From Cadophora sp. MPI-SDFR-AT-0126 (lineage: Eukaryota > Ascomycota > Leotiomycetes > Helotiales > Ploettnerulaceae): 64,000 nucleotides of DNA. This document shows positions 44,463-57,026 of this stretch, in pieces. A model generated the notes under the pieces. It was not told where the DNA came from and ran no database searches. It saw nothing but the letters and a program-made list of their open reading frames with translations. Location: positions 248,001 through 312,000 of the forward strand of contig JAGMVK010000016.1 of assembly GCA_020747065.1 (NCBI GenBank). Direction: 5' to 3'. The translations under genes and the position numbers were made by a program. Positions within the stretch are counted from its first letter, which is position 1. Each line of letters starts with the position of its first letter.

Positions 44463-45182
44463 AAGTGAAAGCTTCAACACAGGTCATTGAACTGGTTTCG
44501 TTAATTTGCGGATAGCTAGCTGATAGTTCATTAAGTAACAGTTTCAGTATAGGACATTAAAATATAAAAATGATTCCATTAATTTGCAAACATCCAACTG
44601 ATGGTATATTAAGTAACATCTCTAATACAGGACATTCAATCGCGAACATCCAACGAACAGTATATCAAGTAACAGGTTTAACACAGGATATTAAAGTGGT
44701 TTCGTTGATTTGCGAGTGTCTAACCGATACTTTATTAAGTAATAGCTTCAGCATAGAACGTTGAAGGATAAAAATGATTCCATTAACTTGCGAATATCCA
44801 ACTGAAAGCACATTAAGTAATAGCTTCAACACAGGACATTAACTTGCGAACATTCAACTAGCAGTACATCAAGTAACAACTTTAACACAGGACATTGAAG
44901 TATAGAAATGGTTTTATTAACCTACGGACATCCAATCAACAATGCATTAGGTGACAACTTCAGCACAGAACATTGAAGGATAGAAGTGATTCCGTTGACT
45001 TGCGATTATCTAATCGATAGTGCATCAAGTAACAAACTCAGCACAAGACATTGAAGTGCAGAAATAGTTCTATTGACATGCGGATATCCAGCTTACGGTG
45101 CACCAGGTAATAGCTTCAGCATGAGATGTTAAAGGACAGAAATGATGTCGTTGATTTGCAGATTACCAACCAATGATCTATG
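44463..45182. repeat. Diverged minisatellite, about ten units, with higher-order spacing
   Basis: An anchor (mostly AAGTAAC or AAGTAAT, twice AGGTGAC or AGGTAAT) recurs at 44463, 44533, 44611, 44667, 44737, 44815, 44871, 44949, 45027 and 45105. The steps are 70, 78, 56, 70, 78, 56, 78, 78 and 78 bases. The basic unit is therefore 78 bases, and the 70- and 56-base forms lack parts of it. The 204-base block (70+78+56) occurs twice with exact length. Shared strings include CTTCAGCACAGGACATTGAAG and GATTCCATTGACTTGCG with mostly transition differences between units. No frame stays open through the array on either strand. Confidence 0.85.
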
Positions 45183-45522
45183 TAGAATCTGAATCATCGT
45201 TTCCCAGCATCCTAGTAAAGTTGTTAATTCTCAGACCGGCCCCTCAGCTGAGGGAAGAACGCAATCAGATTCAATTATGAATGTTGAAGGTCTGAACACT
45301 TTGCGGACACCTAAACTTCCATTGTCAGTGAAGCTTTTCCTAGCCGTAGCCGAATCATCATTGCAAGTTCTAAAGACCTTGATGCGAAGGCACAGGATGT
45401 TCCACCGCAGTACATTGTCACATCAAGACAGCTATTCATTACTTCCATCAGAACGCCTTGCCCATGCCGTTGGTATACCCATAGTCCCCACCCAAGCAAG
45501 TTCCTTTCATAATTCTCAATCC
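45183..45522. other. Flank between minisatellite and SOS7
   Basis: This holds SOS7 3' UTR sequence and unique DNA. The plus-strand frame 45277-45765 runs antisense into SOS7 and shows no family features. Confidence 0.4.
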
Positions 45523-46413
45523 TCAATTCTCAACACCCAGCATTCCCTTCAATCCACCCTCAACACCCCTCCACCATCTCCCTCTCTCTTCCAGATCATC
45601 CCCAACTCCACCCAGGGCCTCCTCCTTCCTCCTCTTCGCCTCTCTTGCCGAAGCAGTACTACCAAGTCTCTTAACCTCCAAAGGCTGCAATTCTGCGTTC
45701 AGCCTCTCCAATTCCTTTGTCTTTCTCGGAACCATAACCTGCAACTGCTCCAACTGCCTATCTAGCTCGGCGCGTTCTCTTTCCCTTTCCTCAACCGCCG
45801 CAAGTGTCTTCTCCAATGGCATGTTCAACCGCGGATTCGAACCCGGTTGTTGTGCCGCTCGCAACTCCTCGATACTTGCTTCCATGCCTTCAATTTTCCG
45901 TGGTAAATCTTGCAGCTGTGAGGTCTGCATCTGAATATTCTCGTACTTCCGGCACAATTCCCGTCCTCGCTTTTCCAATTCCGCAACTAATTCTGCCACT
46001 TCTGTTTTCTGGGATTTTAAAGCGGCTTTAGAAACGGCTAAAGAGGCTTCCAATTCGACATTTTCTTGGTGTTCGACGACGAGTGGTGGATCACCGACGA
46101 TGGCGCGTATGAATTTCTCTTTCGTAACTTGCTCGAGGTAGGAGAAGCGGAGTTTGGAGAACAATTCCTGACAGAATTAACAAAGAACATTTATAATACT
46201 CATAGCTCTACATACCTTGTAGTGTGCTAGATCCGCTTCGAGACTTGCTGGCGTTGGGTTGTCGAATACGTCTGCAGACACGTCTGAGGTTCGCTCCCCA
46301 GCTTTCTGCTTTAGTTGTCCGGATACAGGCTCGCTGAGTTTGATAATCGAAAGTTTGTGTCCATTTTGGACTTCTAGAAGCGTCTCCAGGATATCTTCGT
46401 GAGATTGCGCCAT
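45523..46413 (-). CDS. SOS7: SOS7-like kinetochore coiled-coil protein
   Basis: Sos7 partners Spc7/KNL1 in the fungal kinetochore (the counterpart of yeast Kre28). Exons 46413-46216 and 46167-45523 give 280 residues. The N-terminal part has ILETLLEVQNGHKLSIIKLSE. The conserved block SLEADLAHYKELFSKLRFSY joins across the intron and continues LEQVTKEKFIRAIVGDPP, which I take as the family signature. The rest (about residues 95-250) is a long coiled coil rich in Glu, Leu, Lys and Gln. The C-terminal tail is basic and then tryptophan- and glycine-rich. The length is normal. It is divergent from the RS-rich protein gene with 365 bases between starts. Confidence 0.82.
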
Positions 46414-46778
46414 GTTGTTCAGTGAGTCGCAAAGGTCTCCTTATACTGCGCGGGGTGTTTTCGGAGGGGTGGAAAGAAATGACAAGACGCGTAAATCGGT
46501 ATCGGTCAAGCGTGGATCTGAAAACCTCAACCTAAAATATTGTAGAGCACGATTTTTCCGTAATTGCAGAGCTGCAGAATTGCGACGAGTAAACGATCTC
46601 GCACAAGGGATTGTGAACTGCGAAGCACTTTGTTTACTTTCAAGCCACAGCCTTACGTTACCAAGCCCCAATTTCTGTCACCGCTTCCTATTCGGGCAGA
46701 ACAGCCAAAAAGCACACTGGTGCCTGTGCCTGCCTTCAAGTAACTTCCATACTTAGCCAACACTTTCTTGCTGCAAAT
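46414..46778. promoter_or_regulatory. Bidirectional promoter SOS7 / RS-rich protein
   Basis: 365 bases separate two divergent starts, so both promoters lie here. No repeat or RNA gene is seen. Confidence 0.4.
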
Positions 46779-48021
46779 ATGGCGACCGACGATCTGACCG
46801 ATGACTACGTTGCCAGTCTTCTTGCTAAAGATGCCAAAGAGAGTTCTATCAAATACTCTTCCGTGGGCTTAGAAGCTTTCGGGCGCTCCAAGTATGTACC
46901 CCTCTCATTCATCCCATTCGGAAGTTGCAGCAACAAGAACTGACAAGTTCAGACCACCGGCGAATAAATCAAAGCCGAATACTCGCTTTTTGAGAAATAT
47001 TATTCAAGATACCGATAGTCATAATGCTGCACTTCTCGCGAAAGAGGCTGCAGAGTCTCGCGCGAGATTACAGAGTTTGGCAACTAGCCCGCAACGGGTA
47101 GAGAGAGCCCATGTAGGAGGTGATATCAGGAGAAGGCAACTTGGCGATATCGCGGCTATTCTTGGCGGAAGACCGGCGAAGAGGAGAAGGGTAGAAAAAG
47201 TAGAGAAAGACGGGAGAAGGCCAAATACTTCGAGTGAGGATGAGGAACGTGAAGAGAAGCCGAGAGTAAAGCGTGTGAGGGAGGAGAAAAGGGAAAATAG
47301 GGAAGAGGAGAGTAGGTCTAGAAGCCACAGGAGTCATCGTCGGAGAGACAGAAGTGTATCTGAAGAAAGAAGCCACGGCAGGGAGAGGAGGAGGGATAGA
47401 TCTCGGTCCAAATCGCCAAGGGACCATCGACGTAAAGACAAAGCATCACGACATCGACACAGATCGCCGAGGAGGAATCGCTCGAGAACTGCGGAACGAG
47501 AAAGGTCTCCAGAGAAATCCTATCGATCACACCATCACCGACGCTCTCCTTCGAGAGAAGACAAATCCTCAAAAGCAGATCTCAAGAAATCAGAAAAACC
47601 AGACTATGATTCTGATCCATTAGATGATATTATTGGGCCACGGCCACCTCCAATACCAGAAGTAAAGCGCAAGGGGCGAGGCACTGTATCCCATGCTTCT
47701 GGCATTGATTCTCGCTTCTCGGCCCATTACGACCCAACAGCCGATGTACAGCTTGATTTCGACGAGGAGAATGACTGGGATCAAGCCCTGGAAGCACTGA
47801 AGGACCGACAGAAGTGGAAACAGCAGGGTGCTGATAGGCTGAGAGCTGCTGGTTTTACGGAGGAGGAGGTCAGTAAATGGGAGAAGGGAGGTGAGAAGAG
47901 AGAAGAGGATGTGAGATGGTCGAAGAGGGGGGAGGGGAGAGAGTGGGATAGAGGGAAGGTTGTGGATGATGATGGGGCTGTTACTATCGAGCCGAAATTT
48001 GGAAGGTTGACGGATGATTGA
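46779..48021 (+). CDS. RS-rich nuclear protein, probably splicing-associated
   Basis: Exons 46779-46891 and 46953-48021 give 393 residues. It starts MATDDLTDDYVASLLAKDAK, followed by a conserved NTRFLRNIIQDTDSHNAALL segment and a bipartite nuclear signal (GGRPAKRRRVEKVEKDGRR). About residues 125-240 are Arg-Ser, Arg-Asp and Arg-His repeats as in splicing regulators. The C-terminal domain is conserved in ascomycetes: DYDSDPLDDIIGPRPPP, SRFSAHYDPTADVQLDFDEE and NDWDQALEALKDRQKWKQQG. Family members are often labelled pre-mRNA-splicing factor 38B-like, but that label rests mainly on the RS region. The role in splicing is an inference. Confidence 0.85.
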
Positions 48022-48437
48022 GACAAGATCTTGCATGAACAGTCCATGCGGAGGCTGGCCTTTCTCTCCGGATATCTTAATAGCTGGAGGGCTTGGAAGG
48101 AAATATGATATTCACACCAAGTGAGAAATCCACAATTCCACACAACTCTTCATTGATCAAGGTATGATTTCCGTAGCGACTCGAGATTCGGAAGCTCGAG
48201 CAAGTCGCTGCAGCCTAGCCTATGAGCCACTGATCAACGCATCTCATTCGCTCCTTGCGATGTTGTAGCCTTGTAGGGCTGACTTGCATATCCCGGTATT
48301 TAATGCCAGGAACCCTCACTTATCATTTGCTCTTTTCTTTTCGACCTTTCTTATTCTTCCTCCTAGAAGAGTCGAAGTTCTACCTGAACTCTGAAGTCCA
48401 AGCAGCTCGACCTCTCTCACTCGTACATTGTATAGTC
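48022..48437. other. Intergenic region before the acidic unknown
   Basis: This holds the 3' UTR of the RS-rich gene and the promoter and leader of the next plus-strand gene. A CT-rich tract lies at about 48330-48365. No gene is seen. Confidence 0.4.
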
Positions 48438-49342
48438 ATGTCTTCATCTCCCTCCCCTTCACCAGCACCACCATCGAACAACTCACCAACCCCCCAGCTC
48501 ACCCCCTCAGAGCGTAGCGCTCTCCTCGTATGTTATATTTCACATTCAAAATCTCCCGAAATCGAATTACTAGATCTAGCTCTTAACCCCAATCCCAACT
48601 TCAATCTTCATCCTTCATGATCCATCCCCCAATCATCTCACAACTATACACAAACTAACTCCATCACCAGCACTGGTCTCTCCACGGCCAAGGTCACGAC
48701 AGCTCTCTCCAATCCCTGAAACCCCGCACCGCACCGCCCAAACGCCAAAAACCCATCTCCAAACCCATCTCAGCGACATGGAACGTCCCTCTCTCCCCCG
48801 CACAGATGGTGAATCTGAGAAGGGGGTTCATGCCAGAGGAGATGGAGGATAAGTGGTTTGTGTATTCGAAGGATGGGGATGGTGACGAGGATGGAAGAGA
48901 TGGCGGGACAGGGGAGGATAGTGACGAGGAAGAGCCAGAGCCAGAACCAGAACCGGAAATCAACAACAATACCCACAAAGATATCCAGAAAGCAAATAAC
49001 AAAACAAGCAACGACCCACCCACCACCCCCGAAATCCTGCGCCTCTTCATGGTCCGCAGCTGGACGGGCAATCTCGTCTACATCGTCCGGATCCTAGTCC
49101 AACGAGAAGAGAGTCGCTCTGGTGGAAAGAAAGGAGAAGGGGAGATGGAGGGGAGGATTCTGGGGATTGTGTGGGAGGGGGATGAGAAGCTTGTGAGGGG
49201 GCAGGATGAGAGTGTGGCGAAGGAGACGGCGAGAGAGGTGTGTAGATGGATTCTGGGTGTTCAGCTCTTGCCTGATGTGCCAGCGCCGAGGAGGGGAAAG
49301 GTTGGTTTGAAAGAAGAATCCGAGATTGGGTCTTTGCAGTAA
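48438..49342 (+). CDS. Acidic conserved hypothetical protein
   Basis: Exons 48438-48527 and 48671-49342 give 253 residues; the 143-base intron has a GTATGT donor and CACCAG acceptor. The N-terminus is Ser/Pro-rich. The core has WNVPLSPAQMVNLRRGFMPE and MEDKWFVYSKDG, then a long acidic run (EEEPEPEPEPEIN). It ends with a folded-looking block, LRLFMVRSWTGNLVYIVRIL and KETAREVCRWILGVQLLPDV. I do not recognise a named family. No targeting or membrane signal is visible. Confidence 0.75.
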
Positions 49343-49626
49343 ACGTTTGTTTAGAGAAATGTCCCACAAATTCACAAACAAATAAGGTGTTGGAGCTAGG
49401 GGTATGTTCTTAAAATCTTGATTTTACTCGTTTCTATGCTGAGATGCTGGATCAGCTGGTATCTAATGCCCATCCATGCGTGTATGTACAGTTGTAACCA
49501 CACCGCAAACGATGAGGATGCAATGCAATGCAATGCCCAAACCCAACGCCATGCCGCTAAATTCAAAACCGTCCTCTGTACAATGGCATTCCCATGTCCT
49601 GTGTCCAACCGCAACCCCATATCCAC

Positions 49627-52600
49627 TCACAAGTTGATCAGATCGATCTCTGAAAAATCAGGAGGATTCCTCCCATAAACGACTCTAGCCTTTCCATCCA
49701 AGGCCGCACCAACGTTACTAATCCAGATATTGTTCCCAGCGAACTCTCTCGTCCTCTTCACCTCGTCATCGCTAACTCCAATATCATCTCTGGGGATCCA
49801 CACTGTAGGTCTTCTGGCCCGAAGAGCATAGTGTTGGAAGGCATGTCTGACAAGCACATCTCTCTCATCAGGCGTCAAATCTTCGATTTCATCATTATAA
49901 CCTCCGTACAATGCATCTGCAATCTTCATCTGTGCTTCAATGTCACGATGACGCTTGCGGCGATGAGGGTGGGGCGAGACGTGTTCCTGAACGCCATCGT
50001 TTCCAGTGCTGCTTCCCAAGGTCTTTGCTCTGATTTGGCGGCCTGACTTAGCAGCCCAGGTCCCTGCGCCGTGGGCGATATTAACAGGATTGAACTTGGC
50101 GAGCTTGCTTCCGGAATTGATCTTTGACATCTCGATTGCTCCATCATGCTGGGGAATTGCGGCAGCTTCATCGTCCTCCTCGGTTTCATCAAGGCCGAGT
50201 CGACGAGCTTGAGCTCTTTCGAAGGCTTCATCTCGAAGAACAGCCTCATCCTCGAACGTAATCGGGAGGTAGTTGAGTAGAGGCCCGAAAGACATGTTGA
50301 GCAGAAACTGGTACAAAACGGTGAACACGAGTGCGATGATCATGATGATCGCCTGGGGAATGCAGCTTGCATTGTCATTTTCGTCTCTGACCAAAAGGAA
50401 AAGACCAAACATGCAGAGCTGCATGACGTAGAGACCGGTGAAGGTTTGGTTGATAGCTCGAGGATATAGCAGTCCACCAGTGTCAAGTTGAAATCGGGTG
50501 ACATAAAGCATGTTGTAGCGATGTGCAATCCAAAGGAGTGTGAATGTGATGATGGCGAAGATGATAATGATCGGAGACACGACACTGTAAATCAGTGCAA
50601 TACATGCAAAGTTCGTATAGACAGGGAAGAATTTGCCCCAAGTAACGGTTGGAAGAGTTGTGTTTCGCTTCCACTTCTCTCGGGCCGTATTGTCGAAAAG
50701 CTTCGGAAGTAGATACCACATTATAAGTGTTGCAATTTGAAGCAGCGTTCCAGAACTCGTGGACAATGCTTGTAGGATCATGTATGAAAAAAAGTAGTTT
50801 GCGGCCTTCGGAAGCTGAGTTGCGAGTGTATTCGGGATGGAAGTGATGTCCGTTACATTCGTAAGTGCTGCAAGAGCACCTCCAGAGATGGAGACAACAA
50901 GGAAGACTTGGACGAACAAGAATGCAAAATAGTAGTTCTGCACACTTCGCTGCTTCTCGGAACCGGTCTGGGCACCTTGGACGGAAGCTAGATACTGAAG
51001 TATCATGGGAACCAAAGCCAGCAAGATACCCAAGACCAAAGCAGGCAACACACCTGCAATCGCCTGGAGAACTTTGTGAGGAATTCTGTTGAGCCAGTTG
51101 AGCCATTCGTACTCGTTTGCTAGTCCCTCGATCTGTGCCAAGGAAGCGGTCCAGGCAACTGGGAACGTCCATAAAACCACCATACCACCGACGATACCGA
51201 ATACTACTGCAGTTCTAAACCAAGCTTCCCACCATTTGATGGACATGTTGTCCCAAATGACATCCTTTGGAGAGATTTCAACGGTTCGTGGAGCCATCTG
51301 CTTTGGCACATGATGAGTAACAGATTGGCAGGCCATGTGTGCAGCGACTTGGTGGTTGAATTGAATGAAGGCGGAATTCATCAATGGAAAGCGTTCTGGG
51401 TGCTTTTGATCTATCTCAATCTCTAGATTCAGACGAGCTAATTCCCCTCTGCACCAGTAGATTGTGTCGACTTTCTTGCCTGTGAACGGTATCCAGGTGA
51501 GCCAGCCAGGGAACCAACTAGCTTTGGGATTCTTGTGAGTCGGTCGATCCTTTTCTTTCAGATATCGCTCCCATGCAGCACCATGGGCATCTTCCCTATA
51601 CTCTTCATTGTATGCGATGGGATAATCAGGCTTCTCCTTTTCATCGCCGCCGAGAAATGGAATGGCAGATTTAACCTTCTGCATGAATCCCTTCTTCTCA
51701 TCTGCGTCAAGTCTAGGTTTCGACATTGATCCGCGACCACCATCGTCCTGCGTGAGTGGGAATTCGTCGCCTTGTTCATACCCCGTTGGCAAAGGGGATG
51801 CAAACCCTCCTGATGGAGCTTTCCAGAACTTGAGAAATCCCCAACCGCGGTCATCGCCATTAGCCGCACCATCGTGACCATGGTGGAATGTCGCTTGCCG
51901 AGTCTTGTTCCCTGGCAGCCGCATATCACCTCCGTGGAGTCCAGGAGCTCTGGACGATATTGTCGAGACATCATCAGCTGCTTGTTGTCTCCGCTTTTCC
52001 GCATCTGCGTCAGCACCAGCTCCAAAAGGCCCACGGGCGGCAGCAGCTTGACGAGTAGCAAGATCTCCTCGATATCGGCCATATTGATCATATGCATCGT
52101 CTTCTGCAATCGATCCTGCGTCCATGTTTATGAAGCCGTTTGTCGTCTCAACCGTGTTATTAAGATCTCTTCCTACGTTTCGAGCTCCACCAACAACCGT
52201 ATCTCCGACCGTGTTGAAGCCTTTCCCAAGACCTTGACCTACGGCTTCAAATCCTTGTCCGACAGCAGCGATTCCTCCACCGATTACAGGAACCTTGAAG
52301 GTTCTCTTACGCTCTGTGCCATGAGTGCCATTCTCAATACCCTGCTCTCTCGCTCTCTGCTCTTCTTCATCTATGGCATCATCAACTGTATGAGGTACCT
52401 GATGTGGGTCTCCTGTGCTCACGCCTCCGGATTGAGCTAACGCTTCCGCTCTGGCATTTTCATCCTTCAATTGCTGCTCCTTGTCCACCTTGGTGGTCTT
52501 CTGCCGGCTCTGCTTCGCATTATACTTCTCATCTTTCTCGAGCTGCTTTTTCTGGGCTTTCTTTGCAAGCCTAACTAGCTCCGTCTCGGCACCCTCCAAT

Positions 52601-53464
52601 TTGAGGAATATTTCGTCTCGCTGTTTAATCTTTTCAAGCAGTTCATCGAAGTTTCGGTTGATCCAGATGTTTCGAATCCCTCCTGGGAACACATCATAAA
52701 GCCCTCCAAGAGCTTCTGTGGTCAACCATTTTGATGGTATGGCACTGACCAAGACCGTCGTTGCTGAAGCCCTCAATCGATGCTCAGCTGAGGTCAAATA
52801 GTCTTGTCGGACCTTGATGTACACTCTCAGTTCCGTAAAGAAGACACCACAGACCCAGACGATCACGAGGAGTGCCAGAATCAGATGCGCCCAATAGCGC
52901 TTGGTATGTGTCGGTCGAACATTTCCCCATGCGAGTACATCCAATCCCTTCACATTCACTCCTTCAACATTTGTACCAGCAGTCTCGTTCGCATAGTGTG
53001 GTCCACGCCCTCCATGGTAATTGAGGGGCACCAAAATCGGCAGGATAACAAGGGCGAGGGGTATGAAGATGACGAGGAGCGTCTGCAGATAACGTAGGAA
53101 GAAGTAGGCATCGAGACCACATTTATTTATGACTTCTCGATCTGTAAATCGGAATATGGCAACCAGCCAGCCCCAGGGGCTTCGTGGTGGGGGATCTGTT
53201 CGTTCTCGTTCGGGAACTAGGTAGGTTTTTGGTTTACTGTGGAATATTAACAACTGTTTCGATAGTAGATGTTTCAGGAGCTCACAATATGCGGGCCAGT
53301 TTGTTCTTCAGCAAGATGAACGCCAGCATCTGGATACCAAAAATAACGAGCGAAGTAGCCAACGCAGTGATGAAAGCTACCAGGCTGATGCCTTCTTGAC
53401 TTTGAGCTTCCCCAAAGGGATTTGTCGTCGTCGCCGCAGCGGCGCTGGCAGTCGTTGTAGACAT
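49627..53464 (-). CDS. CSC1/OSCA/TMEM63-type cation channel (DUF221)
   Basis: The family comprises osmosensitive or mechanosensitive calcium-permeable channels of cell membranes. Exons 53464-53286 and 53236-49627 give 1262 residues. The N-terminal three-helix part contains LVAFITALATSLVIFGIQMLAF and LLVIFIPLALVILPILVPL. The cytosolic domain has TVLVSAIPSKWLT, VFPGGIRNIWINRNFDELLE, FIQFNHQVAAHMACQS and PKDVIWDNMSIKWWE. It holds a long charged insertion of about 300 residues that includes repeated glycine-valine segments. The RSN1/7TM part follows (FAFLFVQVFLVVSISGGALA, FFSYMILQALSTSSGTLLQI). The C-terminal tail is acidic and basic by turns and ends SEIDLINL. Confidence 0.93.
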
Positions 53465-55933
53465 GTTGCGGACTGCAAATGGCGATTATCGAGACATGAA
53501 TTGATTGAAGAGGAGGGGGAGGTCGAGGAATTCGAATTCGTTTGAGGTGCCTGTGTAGTGGGTGGTGATTCACAAGTAGCAAAAGGAGTAGAGATAGGAC
53601 TCCACAACAGTTTAATCTTCAGCTGTTATTGTAGAAACAGAAGAAGATGACTGCGGGCAGGTAATAGCAGGTTTTTGATATGTTGTTCATGGGACAGACA
53701 GGGCAGAGAGCGGGCAGGGCTGTGTCCCGTGTGGTTTTGTTCGTTCTCTTTCTCCCTTTCGCGATGCTCGTACTTCCCCGATCGGCTTGGCTATTGGCCA
53801 GCCACGCAAGAAGGCAAGGATACCAGAGGGCAATGATGCCAGTGGCCGTTGATTTCAGCGTGCGCAGGGGATGTGACAGGGGCCCAGCAGGGATGGCAAT
53901 CTGGGAATGGGACTCGAGACAACGCTAAGCCCGCGCCTATGACGATAGCATGCATGTCCCTGCACACTGATTGGCTCTGGTCTTCAGGACAATTCTCGCG
54001 TGTTTCACGGTGTGGCTGTCGGTTAAAAGATACGACGAGACGAGAACAAATAAACGCTTTGCGAGAGCCGAATAAGGGCGTCTGTCAAAGACAACTGGTC
54101 GCGCCGCCTCTTGATACATTTCTATTGATAGATGACCTTCATTCGATGAAACAACTATGCGCTTAAGAATAAAGACTTTTCTATTTTAGATGAGCTTGCC
54201 GCCCACGAAAGCACTCAACAAGTCAACTAGACGCAGTGGTACCAGTGAAATCCAAGCATGAGATGTGGTTTGTCGCGCACCTGGCTGCCAACAAAGACAT
54301 CAGTCAGACTACAAAGCTTATATGTGTAAGGTGTGGTCGTGTACTGAGACATGGTAACATACAGAACAAAGGGCTCTTTGTGCTCGTCGTTTGTGACTCA
54401 AGTATAGCAACTTTTCTTTCAGTCAGATCAGGAGAAAGTTGGTTGAAGCATCTGTTTCAAGAGTATCAGTACAGTACTGTAATCCGGCTATTCACCAGTA
54501 AATACCCAGATAGTATCCCGAGTGCTGCTTTGAATCACATCACAATTCGCTGTGACCCAAACCTGTGACTCAAAACGGCGTTGCTCTATCAGAAAAGCAG
54601 TGGTTCTTGCTCATGATCTAATGTTTTAGACTGGAGAAACGTACCACTTATTAGACGCCTCTTATCAATATTTCTCGGGACGCTTCGTTACTCATGATTC
54701 ACAAAAGAGTATGTACAACTATGTGGATTATATAAAGCGTGTGGAAAGCATTTCTAAGATTGTATTCACACTCTCACTATTCGAAATCTATCCTCGAGTC
54801 TATCGCTTTTCCAAATTCATCGCTTTAGCAAATTCAGGTACATTTCAATAGTAGAAGAAGACTGAAACTTTCTCTCTACTGCCTCTTGAACTACTTGTTA
54901 TTCCCTTCTAATCTGTAGTGTAGAATTTCCAAAGTGATATGAATAATCATGGCAGGAGAAATATGGCCACAACGTATTATCCTCTGTTGACCTTGCTTGG
55001 CTGAATGTTGGATGTGATCATGAGAGCTTAGAATCCAGCTAGTCTGGCTCAACACCAATGTTTATCTCTCGAGACAATGACTAATCCTATATCCAAAGCC
55101 ATCACACGACTGGCTTTGGGCTTGAGAAGGATCAGCAGCAGGGGATCCACGAGTCCACTGTCTCTGAGCTGGTAGCAGCAGTTCACAGAATGGGTTCGTA
55201 TTTTCTGCGTACCAATAAGCTTAGAAAATGGTGCGGCTTTTACCTAAACGGTATCCGGTGCGGGTTCGGACGGTGATGGTTATTTAAGAGAACATCCCTT
55301 TAGCAGGTTTTCGTGATTTGGTTTTCGTTCAATTTAGGCGAGCAAAAGAGGCTCCCTCGGAAGGCGAGTTTCTTGGTCGGTGAATCCTCAAAACCACGAC
55401 TAAACTAGTCACCATGTGTGAAGAATAGTCTCAGACTTAGGGCCTGTCTATAATAATAGTCAAATCTCTTAAAGCTCTTAAGATGAGAAGCACAAGCGGA
55501 TCTGACTCAACTGAAGCCCATTTAGGACGGGTTTATTCTATTGAGCAAACTCTTGTCCAAGTAAATTCAGCGTAAGGTCAAGGGTTTGTGCCCAATGTGG
55601 AGAATAGAAAGTCTGGTTTTCTTAAGCTCATTTAAAGTGTCAAAACATTTCGTAAAACTACGAGGATATTATTTGGATACTCGTTTGACCTCTGCTTTTC
55701 TTATAGTGTTTTCTTCCATTGCGCACCAACAACTGTCCTTTTTCTTTAACTTTCTACTTTTATATCAATCGAATGACACCTGAAATTAGAGCTCGAATTT
55801 CAAGCAAGATACATCCACATACCCCTGAATCTCGAGCTCCGCCAAGGCCCGGCCCGAAGCGAGACCCCAGATCTTACATATCAAAACCCTCCAATTTCAA
55901 CCCTCAACCATCCTCCACCACCAACAACCTTTC
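53465..55933. other. 2.5 kb gene-poor region
   Basis: Only short frames are present (for example 53849-54166 and 54236-54568, plus strand), without family features or splice chains. The left part is the CSC1-type gene promoter and 5' leader. The rest is AT-rich from about 54600 to 55000. Two loosely similar segments lie at about 55411-55437 and 55590-55615. I see no transposase, terminal repeats, tRNA or 5S rRNA. Confidence 0.45.
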
Positions 55934-56773
55934 ATGCCCTCCCTCCTCGACCTCCCGCGCGAAATTCGCGATGAGATCTACACCTACTGCCTCGTCTCCC
56001 CCAGCGGGCTCGTCGCACCGTACCTCCTCCCCCGCGCCAAGTCCAGCCCCCTGAAACCCCATGCCTCTCGCCGACGGACCACCAAATCCGCCAAATCCAG
56101 ACCGACGAAGCAGCACCTTCACCTCATCAGCGACCCTCTCGCCCTCGAACCACACGACCCCATCTTCCAAACACCAGATCTCTTCCGAGATACTCGGAAA
56201 AAGGATTACTTGAGTCTCTCGCTGCGCTCGACATGTCGTCAAGTATACAACGAGACGGTTGGGCTGTTTTGGAGTAGGAACACTCTGTATTTCGAGGGGC
56301 TAAGGGAAGTGGCATGCGGGATGGGAGTTGCGAGGACGTTGAAACTTATGGGGCAGACGGCGAGTCGGTTGATTGAGAGGGTTACGATTCGGATGGCCGA
56401 GCTGGGACCAGAGTATAATGTGATTAGGAAGGTGTTGAAAACGCTATCTAGTCGCGCAAGACTCGGCAATTTCAAGAGGTTGGAGTTGGTGTGGGGGAAA
56501 GGGGAGTTTTGGAGTTTGATCGTTGCATTTTATGGACGTGATTTCTCGCTGTTTGATGCCATGATCGAGGATTTGGTAGGCGGGCTGGAAGGGGAGAGGT
56601 TTGAACGGGTCGTTAGGGTGCCGGGCTGGCCGCCGGGCGATGAAGACGGCGATGACGAGGAAGCTCTCACGGAGTTTGAAGAGGTGGTGAAATGTTTGCA
56701 TTATGCGATTGGGGGGACAATGGTATGCGGAGATGTGGTAAAGTGGCAAGACCGCGTTATGATTGCGATATGA
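55934..56773 (+). CDS. F-box-like protein of a large fungal family
   Basis: This is a single exon of 279 residues starting MPSLLDLPREIRDEIYTYCL, the short F-box-like opening common in expanded leotiomycete and dothideomycete families. A basic insertion (ASRRRTTKSAKSRPTKQH) follows. The typical second motif is SLRSTCRQVYNETVGLFWSRNTLYFEG. The middle has LIERVTIRMAELGPEY and the end has an acidic segment (GDEDGDDEEALTEFEE). Such proteins are often predicted ubiquitin-ligase adaptors, but partners are unknown. There is no intron and no targeting signal. Confidence 0.75.
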   Translation: MPSLLDLPREIRDEIYTYCLVSPSGLVAPYLLPRAKSSPLKPHASRRRTTKSAKSRPTKQHLHLISDPLALEPHDPIFQTPDLFRDTRKKDYLSLSLRSTCRQVYNETVGLFWSRNTLYFEGLREVACGMGVARTLKLMGQTASRLIERVTIRMAELGPEYNVIRKVLKTLSSRARLGNFKRLELVWGKGEFWSLIVAFYGRDFSLFDAMIEDLVGGLEGERFERVVRVPGWPPGDEDGDDEEALTEFEEVVKCLHYAIGGTMVCGDVVKWQDRVMIAI

Positions 56774-57026
56774 ATCTTGATCGAAGGACAGGATCCGGAT
56801 CTGGAAAAGCCTTGAGACATTGGCAAATTGTAACTTTAGCAATTAATTTAACAGGATCGACAGATTTGCTTTTGAGCATGGGCCAGTGTCAGAAATTACT
56901 ACGCTGAGCATCTGACGCACCTGAAATGTCTTGTATCCTCACTGGCCTTTTTCTGCTCTTGATGGAGTGACTGTTTACTTTTGCTCAGCACATAAAATCT
57001 GTATCTCCTCCAGGTTGGTTACAGAT
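56774..57026. other. Convergent intergenic spacer
   Basis: This short AT-rich spacer lies between the F-box-like gene and the orphan minus-strand frame. Nothing further is seen. Confidence 0.4.

Noticed and set aside
44570..44764. 64-residue frame inside the minisatellite
   Set aside because: Units of 70 and 56 bases shift the frame, and no frame passes through the array.
45277..45765. 162-residue plus-strand frame
   Set aside because: It is antisense to the SOS7 coiled coil; its Ser/Leu/Pro-rich wording reflects the opposite strand.
45831..45846. B-box-like string (GGGTTCGAATCC on the minus strand)
   Set aside because: It lies inside the SOS7 coding region and has no acceptor or anticodon stem around it.
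55080..55600. Possible transposon remnant
   Set aside because: Short transposase-like wording in one frame was not continuous, and no terminal repeats or target duplications could be found by eye.
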